From SIG78 sp036677805 (lineage in GTDB: Bacteria > Verrucomicrobiota > Lentisphaeria > Victivallales > Victivallaceae), in NCBI GenBank assembly GCA_036677805.1, contig JAVBVS010000015.1, positions 62,001-126,000 of the forward strand: a DNA stretch of 64,000 nt, in the 5' to 3' direction. Numbering within the stretch: the first letter of the stretch is position 1; every line of letters begins with the position of its first letter. A model generated the notes under the pieces. The model ran no database searches. It was not told the DNA's origin and saw only the letters and a program-made list of their open reading frames with translations. Made by a program: the position numbers and the translations under genes. Below, piece by piece: positions 16,353 through 25,539 of this stretch.

Positions 16353-17723
16353 CTACTTGGCGAAAACCGCGTCGCAAGCTTCTTCGAATACGGCGAGCGA
16401 TTCGCGCAATGCTTCCTCGGTGATACACAGCGGCGGAGCGATTTTCACGCATTCGCCGCCGGTGCCGACCGGCGCGAACATCAGCAGCCCGCGATAGAGG
16501 CAGGCCAGATTGATCTTCAGCGAAGTTTCCGGATCGGGATCCTTGGTCCCCGGTTTGGTGCAGCGGATGCCCGCCACCAGGCCCTTGCCGCCCGACCAGC
16601 TCAGGTTTTTGGAATACTTCTGCTGGATGCGCCGGATTTCGGGAATCAGAATGTTCCCGAGTCTGGCGGCATTTTCCACCAATTTTTCATCCTTGATGAT
16701 CCGGATATTTTCCAGCGCGGCCGCCACGCAGAGCGGCGAACCGGAGTGGGTCGAGGTCATCGAGCCCGGCGCATACAGATCCATGATGTCGGACCGCCCG
16801 ATCACCGCCGAAATCGGCAGCGACGAACTGATGCCCTTGCCGCAGGGAATCAGATCCGGCTTGATCCCGTAATGTTCGAAGGAGAACATCTTGCCGCTGC
16901 GGCCGAACCCGGCCTGAACTTCGTCCATGATCAACACGATGTCATGCTTGCGGCAGAATTTTTCCAATTCCTGCGCATAAGCCACCGGCAGGAAATCCGG
17001 TCCGCCGCCCTGATAGGATTCGGACATCACACCGGCAACTTCATCCGGCTGGATGTTGTGGTCGCGCAAGGTCTTCAAAAAGAGGTCGAACGACACGTCG
17101 GTGTTGCGGAAACCGTCCGGAAACGGAACCTGGACGAAAGTGCGGTCGCCGTCGACGATCCAGCTCTTCTGCACCGGCCAGCCGCCGGCCAGCTGCGAAC
17201 CCATGGTCCGGCCGTGGAAGGCGGAGGTGAAGGAAACGAAATATTTGCGCTTCGGACCGTACTTCTTGATGGCGTAGGTTTTGGCCAGCTTGATGCAGTT
17301 TTCGGTCGCTTCGGCGCCGGTGGAGAGCAGAAACACGCGGTAATTTTCCGGCACCGGCGCGAGCTTCTTCAGCTCTTCGGTCAGAGCGATCCGGTCTTCG
17401 TGGACGAAAACATAGGTCGCCAGCAGATTCTGGTCGATGATTTCATGCAGCTTCTGCTTGATCCGCGGATGCGCATGGCCGGCGTTGGTAATCAGCACGC
17501 CGCTCGACCAGTCGATCCAGCGGTTGCCGTAACGGTCGGCCACGGTAACGCCGCTGGCGGAGTGCCAGATGATCGGCGGCTGGCCGCTCATCGAGCGCGG
17601 TTCGCTTTCGCGCAGACGGGCGAAAAGCGGCAGCGATTCCGGCACCGGAATCGGCGTTTTGATCGATCTGTACTTGGTTTCGACGTGTGGTACGACCACC
17701 GGCTCCAGAGAATACTCAGCCAT
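16353..17723 (-). CDS. Class III PLP aminotransferase (cassette 1)
   Basis: A 456-residue aminotransferase of the 4-aminobutyrate/ornithine type. Family features: GNRWIDWSSGVLITNAGHAHP at the substrate entrance (shown in part), LSTGAEATENCIKLAK for cofactor phosphate binding, IMDEVQAGFGRSG with the PLP-nitrogen Asp, and PCGKGISSSLP with the Schiff-base Lys. A ribosome site AGGAG precedes the ATG. It is 33 bp downstream of a Gfo/Idh/MocA oxidoreductase. The same pairing occurs at 60-62.7 kb in reverse order, which suggests oxidation of a polyol or sugar followed by transamination, or the reverse catabolic sequence. The real substrate is unknown. Confidence 0.9.
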   Translation of the reverse strand: MAEYSLEPVVVPHVETKYRSIKTPIPVPESLPLFARLRESEPRSMSGQPPIIWHSASGVTVADRYGNRWIDWSSGVLITNAGHAHPRIKQKLHEIIDQNLLATYVFVHEDRIALTEELKKLAPVPENYRVFLLSTGAEATENCIKLAKTYAIKKYGPKRKYFVSFTSAFHGRTMGSQLAGGWPVQKSWIVDGDRTFVQVPFPDGFRNTDVSFDLFLKTLRDHNIQPDEVAGVMSESYQGGGPDFLPVAYAQELEKFCRKHDIVLIMDEVQAGFGRSGKMFSFEHYGIKPDLIPCGKGISSSLPISAVIGRSDIMDLYAPGSMTSTHSGSPLCVAAALENIRIIKDEKLVENAARLGNILIPEIRRIQQKYSKNLSWSGGKGLVAGIRCTKPGTKDPDPETSLKINLACLYRGLLMFAPVGTGGECVKIAPPLCITEEALRESLAVFEEACDAVFAK

Positions 17724-17756
17724 TTTATATCACTCCTGCTGTTTGGGGTAAAACGT

Positions 17757-19019
17757 TCAGCACTGATGTCTCAATTTGACCACCGGATGCCCGCCGGAAT
17801 AGTCGATCTCCGCCACATCGCCGTCGTGGAGAATCGAAAGCCGCGCCGCTTCCTGAACCAGTTCGTTGTAACTGGAATTTTCCGGCGTGGCGATCAGTCC
17901 GCGCCGGTTGGCCTGATTGATCGCGCCGCGGCGGATCGCCATGGCGCGATCGGGCGCGGCCGCGACTTCGGCTTCGATACCGAGCGCCGTCGTCACCGTG
18001 GCCATGACCGATTCGATGCCGTAGCCGATCGGCTTCAGGCCGTCGCCGTTGTAGGGTACTTCGCGGATGAAATCGGGATTGATATATTGGAATTTTTTGG
18101 CGACCGGCCCGACATAGCCGTGCTCGATGCCGCGCATGTGATCGTCGTGCACCAGCAGCCCGCTGCAATTGTCGCCTTCAAAGTAGAGCACCAGCCCCTG
18201 ATCGTTGCCGCCGCCGGCGTCATCGGGGTAACCGAGACCGTTGTTGACCGACAGGATCGCGCCGTTTTCAAAGACCACCCGGCCGTTGCTCCAGAGGTAG
18301 CCTTCCTTGCCGCCCGGAAACCGGCCCTTGCGCCCGGTCACCGTGACCGCGGTCGGCTTGAGACCGGTGATGAAGCAGACCAGATCGACATAATGACAGC
18401 CGACGTAGACGAACGGATCGGTGTTTTCGCAGGTGAACCAGTTCTGAAAATTAGAGTGGCGATAATAATAAGGTTCGATCAGCTTGGCTTCGCCGAGCAC
18501 GAATTCGCCGAACTTGCCCTCGCGGAAAGACTGCCGCGCCAGCAGCGCGCGCCGGTCGAAACGCTTGTGGTATTCGATGCCGATGAAGCAGCCGCGTTCG
18601 CGGGCTTCGGCTTCGATTTCGAGCGCCTGCTCGTACTTGAGCACCAGCGGCTTGACGCAGAGGATGTGCTGATTGTATTCCAGCACGCCCTTGAGCACCC
18701 GGTAATGGAGCTGGTCGGGCAGCGCGATGATGACCATCTGGTGGGGCTTCTGCGCCGCCAGCACCTTTTTGTACAATTCGGGATCGCTGCTGTCGCCGGC
18801 GCCGATTTCGGGCACGGTACGGAAGCTGTGGCCGGGGAATGCTTTCGCCAGCGAAGGACTTTCCTTCAGCGCCTTCAACGCGCTCTCGCGCATATCCACC
18901 ACCGTAATATTGCCGATCAGTCCGTCGCGCTGCATCTGCAGCGACGCCGGCAGCAGGAGATCGTTCACGATCATGCCGGCGCCGATGATGGTCAATTCCA
19001 GCGTCTTCTTTTCACCCAT
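17757..19019 (-). CDS. Gfo/Idh/MocA-family oxidoreductase (cassette 1)
   Basis: A 420-residue NAD(P)-dependent oxidoreductase. The Rossmann start LELTIIGAGMIVNDLLLPA and the family EKP-like position ILCVKPLVLKYEQA are visible, followed by EIEAEARERGCFIGIEYHKRFDRR in the C-terminal alpha/beta domain. Such enzymes oxidise or reduce sugars and inositols. The ATG at 19019 is selected because GGAGGC lies 7-8 bases upstream; a longer reading starting beyond the promoter is rejected. It opens the five-gene operon that ends at the terminator near 13160. The HCVK (CVKP) in place of EKP is a variation seen at the cofactor-proximal Lys motif; Lys is kept. Confidence 0.9.
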   Translation of the reverse strand: MGEKKTLELTIIGAGMIVNDLLLPASLQMQRDGLIGNITVVDMRESALKALKESPSLAKAFPGHSFRTVPEIGAGDSSDPELYKKVLAAQKPHQMVIIALPDQLHYRVLKGVLEYNQHILCVKPLVLKYEQALEIEAEARERGCFIGIEYHKRFDRRALLARQSFREGKFGEFVLGEAKLIEPYYYRHSNFQNWFTCENTDPFVYVGCHYVDLVCFITGLKPTAVTVTGRKGRFPGGKEGYLWSNGRVVFENGAILSVNNGLGYPDDAGGGNDQGLVLYFEGDNCSGLLVHDDHMRGIEHGYVGPVAKKFQYINPDFIREVPYNGDGLKPIGYGIESVMATVTTALGIEAEVAAAPDRAMAIRRGAINQANRRGLIATPENSSYNELVQEAARLSILHDGDVAEIDYSGGHPVVKLRHQC

Positions 19020-19061
19020 GACAATGCCTCCGGTTAACTTGAATGAATCACCAAAATTATG

Positions 19062-19089
19062 AATATATCGCGATCCACTCATTTTGCAA
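19062..19089 (-). promoter_or_regulatory. Promoter of the five-gene aminotransferase operon
   Basis: TTGCAA (19089-19084), 16 bp, TATATT (19067-19062), about 36 nt ahead of the start codon. The same hexamers and spacing occur at 27363-27390 and 49105-49132. Confidence 0.7.
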
Positions 19090-19130
19090 GCGGCACATTC
19101 CATTTTTCCGATATTTTGACCAGGCAGATT

Positions 19131-19195
19131 TTTGCTGACCATCGTCAGCAAATTTCACACCGCCGGCGCCGATCTTTTCCACGCCCCCGGCGGTG
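19131..19195. other. Two inverted repeats between convergent-end and promoter region
   Basis: First, TTTGCTGAC/GTCAGCAAA (19131-19139, 19144-19152) with a 4-nt loop, 9 perfect pairs. Second, CACCGCCGG/CCGGCGGTG (19158-19166, 19187-19195) with a 20-nt loop. Both lie after the stop of the FAD oxidoreductase (minus strand) and before the promoter at 19062-19089. The second could terminate the FAD gene, but no T-run follows; the first could be an operator. Confidence 0.45.
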
Positions 19196-19211
19196 AAAGC
19201 GACATGGTATT

Positions 19212-20819
19212 TTAGGGCGTCGCAGCCAGTAATTTCTCGGCGATCCGGAGACCGTCGACCGCCGCCGACACGATGCCTCCGGCGTAACCCGCGCCCTCTC
19301 CGGCGACGTATACATGCTTCACACTCGTCTCCAGCGTCTCCGGATGACGGATAAAACGGACCGGACTCGACACGCAGCTTTCGATGCCGATCGCATTGCC
19401 GGTACGGAAACCGGGCATCAGGTGCTCGAAATAACGGAAGGCCTCGGCAAAGCGGCGCGCCGCTGCCGGCGGCAAAAGTTCAAACAGCGGCGCCGGACGA
19501 ATCCCCAGCCGCGGCGACGCTTCCGGCTGTTCCAGAGCCGTCCGCCGCCGGAGAAAGGACTCGATCGACTGCGCCGGAAACGCATAATCGCCGCCGCCGG
19601 CGGCAAAGCAACGGGTTTCGAGTTCGCGCAGGAATTCATAGGCCTGCCCGGGACCGGAAAAAGTTTCCGGCGGCAGTGTCGTAATGACCGCGGCGTTGGC
19701 ATAGCGTCCGTCCCGCGCCCGCAAGCTCATGCCGTTGCTGCTCAGCTGCCCGGTCCACGCCGTCGCCGGGACGACTTCGCCGCCGGGACACATGCAGAAG
19801 GTGGTCACACCGCTGCCGGCTGCCTCGCCGCGCGATTTCATCGCCAGATGATATTCGGCCGCCCCCAGACAGCCGGGCCGCGGCGCGATACGATACTGGC
19901 GCCGGTCGACCCACTCCTGCAAGTGTTCAACCCGGCAACCGATCTGAAAGCCCTTCTGCTGCCAGTCAAGACCGGAGAGCAGTTTCAATGTCAAATCCCG
20001 GCCCCCCAGCCCGTGAGCGAAAATCACCGCCGGAGCGGCCCACTTTCGGCCGTCGGCGCTGACAACTCCGGCGCAGGCGCCGTTTGCCAGCAGCAGATCG
20101 GTGACCCGGCAGCGGTAGACGAAGCGCCCGCCCGCGGCTTCGATCATGCTTTGCAACCGGCGGACAATGCCGACCAGCAGATCGGAGCCCAGATGCGGAC
20201 GCTTCAGATAAGCGGTGTCCGGCGGCGCTCCGGCCTCGATCAGTGTGCGCAAAACGAAATCGGCGCGCGGATCGTGAATCCGGGTGTAGAGTTTGCCGTC
20301 GGAGAATGTTCCGGCGCCGCCGGCCCCGAAGAGAAAATTGCTTTCGGGGTCAAGCACCCGGCTGCGAAAGAACGCCGCCGCGTCACGACTGCGGGCATCG
20401 ACATCGCATCCGCGCTCCAGAATGATCGGAGCGCAGCCGGAACGCGCCAGGTACCAGGCGGCGAACAACCCGGCCGGACCGCAGCCCACCACAATCGGAT
20501 TGCGCCAGGCGCCCGGCGCGGGCGGTTCCGGCAGATCGGCCAGAACGGAAGCGCGATATTCGTCCGCACTGAGACCGGCCGCCTTGCCGGCGACAGCGGA
20601 AGCGAACTCCTCCGTCACTATGAAATTGAGCGTGTAAACCAGCTCCGGCGCACCGCGTCGGGCATCGATGCTTTTGGCGGCAATGCGATATTCCGCCAGC
20701 GCCGCGACCGGAATTTCCAGGAATTCGGCCAGCGGAGGCGCCAGAAACTCGTCGACCGCCGCCGCGGAGCAAGGCATGCGGAGCGCGTTCACTTTGAAGT
20801 TTTCAACGCGGAAAAACAT
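19212..20819 (-). CDS. FAD-dependent oxidoreductase (YhcW/putative dehydrogenase type)
   Basis: A 535-residue flavoprotein. A first domain of about 90 residues precedes the FAD-binding Rossmann motif NPIVVGCGPAGLFAAWYLARSG. Further family marks are NFLFGAGGAGTFSDGKLYTRI, PVRFI near the end and the C-terminal FAD motif YVAGEGAGYAGGIVSAAVDG. Members are widespread uncharacterised FAD-dependent dehydrogenases. The start at 20819 (MFFRVENFKVN) leaves a 20-bp gap to the LptF/G gene; the reading extended into that gene is not credible. Cotranscription with the LptF/G permease is likely from spacing. The substrate is unknown. Confidence 0.88.
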   Translation of the reverse strand: MFFRVENFKVNALRMPCSAAAVDEFLAPPLAEFLEIPVAALAEYRIAAKSIDARRGAPELVYTLNFIVTEEFASAVAGKAAGLSADEYRASVLADLPEPPAPGAWRNPIVVGCGPAGLFAAWYLARSGCAPIILERGCDVDARSRDAAAFFRSRVLDPESNFLFGAGGAGTFSDGKLYTRIHDPRADFVLRTLIEAGAPPDTAYLKRPHLGSDLLVGIVRRLQSMIEAAGGRFVYRCRVTDLLLANGACAGVVSADGRKWAAPAVIFAHGLGGRDLTLKLLSGLDWQQKGFQIGCRVEHLQEWVDRRQYRIAPRPGCLGAAEYHLAMKSRGEAAGSGVTTFCMCPGGEVVPATAWTGQLSSNGMSLRARDGRYANAAVITTLPPETFSGPGQAYEFLRELETRCFAAGGGDYAFPAQSIESFLRRRTALEQPEASPRLGIRPAPLFELLPPAAARRFAEAFRYFEHLMPGFRTGNAIGIESCVSSPVRFIRHPETLETSVKHVYVAGEGAGYAGGIVSAAVDGLRIAEKLLAATP

Positions 20820-20839
20820 GCACCCTGCTTTCAGCCCGG

Positions 20840-22030
20840 TCACGACCGGTTGCGCACCACCCGGTCGACGCCATAGGCGATAAAGGCCGCCGTAGGCAGC
20901 AATCCGGCAATCAGCGGGTTGAGGTACCCTTGCTTGCCGATGACCAGAAACGTTTGCGCCACGACAATATATCCGATGATGATGACGACCGCGGTAATGA
21001 TTGAAGTGAGAATCCCCGAACGCTCGCTCTTGGTCGCCAGCGGAATGCCCAGAAACACCGCCAGAAAACAGGACCACGGGAATGCCATCCGGTAGAAAAA
21101 TACCGTCCAGTAAACGTTGCGGCTGCGGCGGGACATATCCTTGGTCCGGGTCAACAGCTCCAGAATAATCCAGCTCGGCAGATCCTCCACCGGTTTGACC
21201 GAATACTGAATGTCGACCGGAGTTTCCGACGCTTCTTCCGGCGTCAATTGCCAGGTATCATACTTCCGGGTCGGCTTGGAGAACAGACCGTCATCACTGT
21301 ATTCGCTGATCGCCACGTCTTCGAAACGCCAGCCGGACTCATCCTGATAGATCGCATTTCTGGCCAGCAGGTCTTTGTCGAGCGTACCGTCTGCACGGTA
21401 GAATTTGACCGATACGTCATATTGCTTGCCATCCTGCGCCGCGATGCCGAGTTCGGCATTGGCGGTATCCGGCAATTGAAAAAGCCACGTCCGGCGTTTG
21501 TCGGGACTGCGGTACGTCAGTTTCTGCTCTTCGACGGTCCGCTTCTTGGCCTCCCCCGAACCGACGGCAAAGAGTCTGGTCGCCCGCGCCTCCGTATATG
21601 GCACCAGCGCTTCGTTGAACCAGATGTTGACCGCGGTGGTGGCCAGGCCGACGAAAAGAATCGGCCGTCCGCAGCGGAACAGCGAAATACCCGAAGCCCG
21701 CATGGCCGTAACTTCCATATTTTTGCCGAAGGTCGCCATGGTCCACATGCACCCCAGCAAAGTCGCAATCGGCAGTACGAAACGGATGTTGCCCGGAATT
21801 TTCAGCATAAAAAACCAGACATAGAGCCGCCACGGCGCATCGTTGTCCAGAAAATCCGACAGGTTGTTGAGTACGTCGCCCAGGAGAAAGAGAATCGTCG
21901 CCACCAGCAGCAGGATTGCGAATTTAATCATGAATTCGCGGAAAATATATCCGTCCAGGGTCGGCATATATCCCCAGCGACGCGGCTGATTATCGCACAT
22001 TTGAGGATTTCGCTTCATAAACCGTTCCAT
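20840..22030 (-). CDS. LptF/LptG-family lipopolysaccharide export permease
   Basis: A 396-residue inner-membrane permease of the LptF/LptG family, which with LptB ATPase extracts LPS from the inner membrane and passes it to LptC. Layout: first membrane segment (KFAILLLVATILFLLGDVLN), two more up to about residue 140, a periplasmic beta-jellyroll domain of about 150 residues with WRFEDVAISEY, then three C-terminal membrane helices (SCFLAVFLGIPLATKS and IITAVVIIIGYIVVA). It implies a diderm envelope. F and G are not distinguished. The start is uncertain: ATG at 22030 or 22018. It opens a two-gene unit with the FAD oxidoreductase. Confidence 0.88.
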   Translation of the reverse strand: MERFMKRNPQMCDNQPRRWGYMPTLDGYIFREFMIKFAILLLVATILFLLGDVLNNLSDFLDNDAPWRLYVWFFMLKIPGNIRFVLPIATLLGCMWTMATFGKNMEVTAMRASGISLFRCGRPILFVGLATTAVNIWFNEALVPYTEARATRLFAVGSGEAKKRTVEEQKLTYRSPDKRRTWLFQLPDTANAELGIAAQDGKQYDVSVKFYRADGTLDKDLLARNAIYQDESGWRFEDVAISEYSDDGLFSKPTRKYDTWQLTPEEASETPVDIQYSVKPVEDLPSWIILELLTRTKDMSRRSRNVYWTVFFYRMAFPWSCFLAVFLGIPLATKSERSGILTSIITAVVIIIGYIVVAQTFLVIGKQGYLNPLIAGLLPTAAFIAYGVDRVVRNRS

Positions 22031-22340
22031 GGTCCGACCATCCGGTTCATCCGGATTGCCGACATTTGCCCTATAATATATCACGCAAACACCGGTTTCG
22101 CCCGAAGATGAGCGGAATTTAATCTTCCGCCTCCGGCATCGCCGCTCCCGGCGTCCGGTCGGCCCGATCTTTACCTTTGCGGCATTTCGAAAATATTCTA
22201 CTATACCGCCGCCGGCATCGGATTGCCAGCTCAATGAAGGTGAAAATCATTAAAAAATCCGCTCCGGCATTGCGCACACGCCATTTTGGCGATATATTAT
22301 CCGTCAGCATGGAAAATAATAAAACTTGAGACCTGTCCAA
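22031..22340. promoter_or_regulatory. Divergent intergenic region between LptF/G and greA
   Basis: No gene is seen here. Towards LptF/G an extended -10 TGATATATT is present (TATATT at 22080-22075) with a poor -35. Towards greA, TTGCGC (22270-22275), 17 bp, TATATT (22293-22298). The two -10 regions are near mirror images (GATATATTAT). No operator or hairpin stands out in the remaining sequence. Confidence 0.5.
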
Positions 22341-24431
22341 ATGACTACCGACGAAATTATCTTGCGCGCCGCCGAAAATTGTGAAATGGGCAATCTTTCC
22401 GGACTGCTGGAACACATGCGCGAGCTCAACGCCAATCAGGATTTGAACGCTTTTTCCGATTCACTGCTGCTGCTCTGGGAGGGCTTTGCCGAAGAGCCCA
22501 CCTTCGAACAGGCCGGGTTCTGCCTTGAAATGGCGCGGCTCCGGGTGCCCGATTCGGCCATTTTCCGCCAGGTGCTCGCAGTCGCGGTCAAGGCGGTGCT
22601 GCCGCCCTATCTGTGCAAAGCCGGCGTCGTCCGCGCGCTCGGACTGCGCGACAATAACGTTCCGCCGGGCGAAGTGGCGCGCCGGGTGGACCGCCTGATG
22701 GCGATCAAATCCGGCATCGTCACGTTTCTGACGGAATCGGGACGTTGGGGCACCATCAGCAATGTCGACACGCTGAATGCCTCTGTGGCGGTCAATCTGC
22801 TGGAAGGCGGCGCACTGGCGGTCAGCCTGGAGAAATTGCTGGGCAAAGGCTATTTTTTCGCTTCTTCGGTGGCTACGACCAAACTCGCCACTCCGGCCAA
22901 AGTCGCCAAACTTTCAAGTCATGAATTCCGGCATATCGCCGCCACTCAGGCGACGATGCACCTGAGCGACGGTGCGATAAAATCGCTGGCCGAAAAACTG
23001 CTGGTGCCGATGGTAATGAGCCTGAGCGCCTTCGAAGCCTGGTACGCCCAGGATACGCCCGCGGCGGCGCCAGCGCCGAGTACCGCGCGCGGCGCGGCGC
23101 GGGCGCGCAGTCTCAAGGAGATGGATATTCTGCTCGAGCAGGAAATCGCGGCCCGCCAACACCAGATCGGCGATGCCGAGGCCGCCGGTTTCATCGAATT
23201 CTTCAGCGGCCTCAAGGATGAAGTCGCCGTGCGCGAAGCCAAACTGCTGGCCGGCGTCGTCGCCGGAATTTCTGAACGGGTGCAGCGCGAACGCTGGAGC
23301 GAAGTGCTGACGCCGCTTATGGGCAGGGCGCCCTTCTGGCCGCTCGATCCGAACGCCGCCAAACTCGAGGATATCGAAGTATGGGGCGATCTGGCGGTCA
23401 AGCTGTCTTCGCGGCTCTGCACCGTCACCCTGGCGGTATTTGAAGCGGACTACGTGGCCAGACTGGCCGTCCGCATGCCGCTCAAGAGCCTCAATGTCTG
23501 CGCCGAACAGCTGCCGCCGGCACTGATCGACGAAGTTTTCGCCCAGCCGCCGCTGATAACCGCGGACATCATTTTGTGGGTCTGGAAGAATCGCAAGGCC
23601 CATCCTGCCCTTGCGCACCTGCTCAAACTCGAACATGTGGTCACCGCCCTCAATCTCGGGCGGCTGCCCAAAGCCTGGGGCGCGGGGCAGCGTGAATTGC
23701 ACAGTCAGCTTCTGGACAAGGAAGATTTTCAGAAATATATGGTTCAAGCCGCCAGCGACGACGTTCCGACGCTGGTCGGAGCCCTGGCCGGTGCGTCGAC
23801 CTTCACCACGGGAGAACGGCAGAGTCTGCTGGTCAAGCTGTCACGCCACTCCGACAAAATCCGCGAACACCTGGAAGCCGGCGCCGGCAGCAGGATTCTT
23901 TCCGCCGGCGGCCAGGGGGCAGCCGCAACGCCCGTGGCGGCCGAACCGATCTACACTTCGCTGGCCTCCCATCGCCGTCTGATTCAGGAACTGCATGACA
24001 TCATCAACATCCATCAGCCGGAAAATCGCGAAGCGCTCAAAACCGCCCGCGCCCACGGCGATTTCCGGGAAAATGCCGAATTTGACGCCGCCAAGGAACG
24101 GCGCAACTTTCTGACCCGGCGGCGCAATGAGCTGGAACGCGACCTGGCCCGGGTCAACGCGCTGGATTTCCGTACCATCAAACCGGCCCGGTTCATTGAT
24201 TTCGGCACCACCGTGGAGCTGGAAATCGGCAACGGCGGCACCGAAACCTATTATTTCCTCGGCGCCTGGGACGGCAATCCGGACAAAAAATATCTCTCCT
24301 ACAAAACCAAGCTCGGCGAAGTGCTGCGCAACCATCAGCCCGGCGACAAGCTCACCCTGCCCGATGGCCGAACAGCGACCGTGAAATCGATCGCAGCGCT
24401 GCCCGAAACGGTTTTGCATGACCTCGATTGA
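22341..24431 (+). CDS. greA: GreA/GreB transcript-cleavage factor with long N-terminal extension
   Basis: A 696-residue protein. The last 170 residues are a GreA: an antiparallel coiled coil with AHGDFRENAEFDAAKERRNF (the acidic tip DFRENAE carries the residues that trigger RNA cleavage in the polymerase secondary channel) and a C-terminal FKBP-like domain with KLGEVLRNHQPGDKLTLPDG. GreA rescues backtracked RNA polymerase. The first 520 residues are mostly helical, with no family I can name. Chlamydial GreA has a comparable very long N-terminal region (over 700 residues in all), so this looks like a PVC-lineage trait. The ATG at 22341 is preferred over a TTG 15 bases upstream. Confidence 0.9.
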   Translation: MTTDEIILRAAENCEMGNLSGLLEHMRELNANQDLNAFSDSLLLLWEGFAEEPTFEQAGFCLEMARLRVPDSAIFRQVLAVAVKAVLPPYLCKAGVVRALGLRDNNVPPGEVARRVDRLMAIKSGIVTFLTESGRWGTISNVDTLNASVAVNLLEGGALAVSLEKLLGKGYFFASSVATTKLATPAKVAKLSSHEFRHIAATQATMHLSDGAIKSLAEKLLVPMVMSLSAFEAWYAQDTPAAAPAPSTARGAARARSLKEMDILLEQEIAARQHQIGDAEAAGFIEFFSGLKDEVAVREAKLLAGVVAGISERVQRERWSEVLTPLMGRAPFWPLDPNAAKLEDIEVWGDLAVKLSSRLCTVTLAVFEADYVARLAVRMPLKSLNVCAEQLPPALIDEVFAQPPLITADIILWVWKNRKAHPALAHLLKLEHVVTALNLGRLPKAWGAGQRELHSQLLDKEDFQKYMVQAASDDVPTLVGALAGASTFTTGERQSLLVKLSRHSDKIREHLEAGAGSRILSAGGQGAAATPVAAEPIYTSLASHRRLIQELHDIINIHQPENREALKTARAHGDFRENAEFDAAKERRNFLTRRRNELERDLARVNALDFRTIKPARFIDFGTTVELEIGNGGTETYYFLGAWDGNPDKKYLSYKTKLGEVLRNHQPGDKLTLPDGRTATVKSIAALPETVLHDLD

Positions 24432-24594
24432 GTCCGCACCCGGAGCCGGCATTCCGGTCGCAAGGACCGGCAGGACAATGTAAATTTGATTCTGCCAGTC
24501 AACAAATTCGATCGGCAGCGGTCTAATCCGTTACCGGCGGCGTAATGCCGTCCGGCATGAATCAATGGTTTCAACGTCAGGAAGGACCCGTCCC

Positions 24595-25185
24595 ATGAGC
24601 GAACAACCCGTTTCCCCGGAAGTGACCGCTGCGCCTGTCGATTGCTGTGCGCCATTGGCGGAATGCTGCGCCGATTTCAAAAAACTGCTGCGGGCCTCCA
24701 AGGCCATCCTGCTGCTGCGCGGCCTGATTTTCCTGATCCTCGGCGTCCTGCTGTGGGCGCACCCGGTCGCGGCCATGACGGCGATCGTGATCGTGCTGGG
24801 GGTCTATATTCTTTTTGAGGGCGGACTGATGCTGGGCGCGGCGTTCGGCGTCAGAGGCCGCATGCGGACGATGCTGACCGTCAACTCCATTGCGCTGCTG
24901 CTGCTGGGACTGGCCGCAATCGTGGCGCCGCTCTGGATGGGTGAATTCGCGGTCATCTTTTTCGGCGTCTGGCAGTTGATGAGCGGAATTCAATGCCTGA
25001 TTTTCCCGTCCTCCAACGGTTCGAGCAAAACCGGGGCCATCCTGTCCGGAATTCTCTCGCTGCTGGCGGGTTTGTTTTTTATCGGAGCGCCGCTGTTCGG
25101 GCTGGTGGTATTCGGTGTCCTGTTCGCAGTTCTGTTCTTCATTTCCGGCGTACTGATGCTGATCGCCGGATTCTCGCTGCGCTGA
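24595..25185 (+). CDS. HdeD-family membrane protein (DUF308)
   Basis: A 196-residue integral membrane protein with about six hydrophobic segments beginning at residue 40 (LLLRGLIFLILGVLLWAHPV) and ending SGVLMLIAGFSLR. Pairs of short helices with conserved Gly and small residues fit the HdeD/DUF308 pattern. HdeD proteins are linked to acid resistance in enterobacteria but have no defined biochemical activity. The cytoplasmic N-terminus is rich in Cys (CCAPLAECCADF), which is unusual. Start at 24595 chosen for the GGAAGG ribosome site; a start 30 bases upstream is possible. A small orphan follows after 7 bp and a GntR-type regulator after that. Confidence 0.85.
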   Translation: MSEQPVSPEVTAAPVDCCAPLAECCADFKKLLRASKAILLLRGLIFLILGVLLWAHPVAAMTAIVIVLGVYILFEGGLMLGAAFGVRGRMRTMLTVNSIALLLLGLAAIVAPLWMGEFAVIFFGVWQLMSGIQCLIFPSSNGSSKTGAILSGILSLLAGLFFIGAPLFGLVVFGVLFAVLFFISGVLMLIAGFSLR

Positions 25186-25192
25186 AAGCGCC

Positions 25193-25507
25193 ATGGACGG
25201 TATGATCATACGTCAGGGAACGATCTACGAACACCGGACATCCGCCCGGCGGCTGCTGGTCATCAACCACAATCCGATGCAGCTTGAGTCGCTGCTGCTG
25301 ACCGCCGCCGCGCCCGATGCGCCGTTCGATCTCGATTCGCTGCAAGTCGTCGCCATTGATGAACTGATCGCATTACGCCGGTCCGGCGAATACCGCGATC
25401 TGGGCGATCTGCCGTCCGACGGTTTCCAGCGACTGCTCCGGGCGCTGCTGTCCGCGCCGGAGCTTTCCGAAGATTTGCGGACCTTGCTGGAGGCATTGGC
25501 CGAATAG
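25193..25507 (+). CDS. Small protein of unknown function
   Basis: A 104-residue soluble protein. I do not recognise it. It begins MDGMIIRQGTIYEHRTSARR and has a predicted strand-rich first half and a helical, Leu- and acidic-rich second half (FQRLLRALLSAPELSEDLRTLLEAL). No signal peptide, cysteine cluster or DNA-binding motif is visible. It lies between the HdeD-like gene (7 bp) and the GntR-type regulator (32 bp), so it is probably cotranscribed. Codon use resembles its neighbours. It may be a real lineage-specific gene. Confidence 0.65.
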   Translation: MDGMIIRQGTIYEHRTSARRLLVINHNPMQLESLLLTAAAPDAPFDLDSLQVVAIDELIALRRSGEYRDLGDLPSDGFQRLLRALLSAPELSEDLRTLLEALAE

Positions 25508-25539
25508 GAGGCCGCGGCGGCGCCGCGCAAATTGCGATC

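Noticed and set aside
16746..19037. 763-codon plus-strand frame over the aminotransferase and oxidoreductase
   Set aside because: Antisense to two clear enzyme genes that share an operon; composition is that of a shadow.
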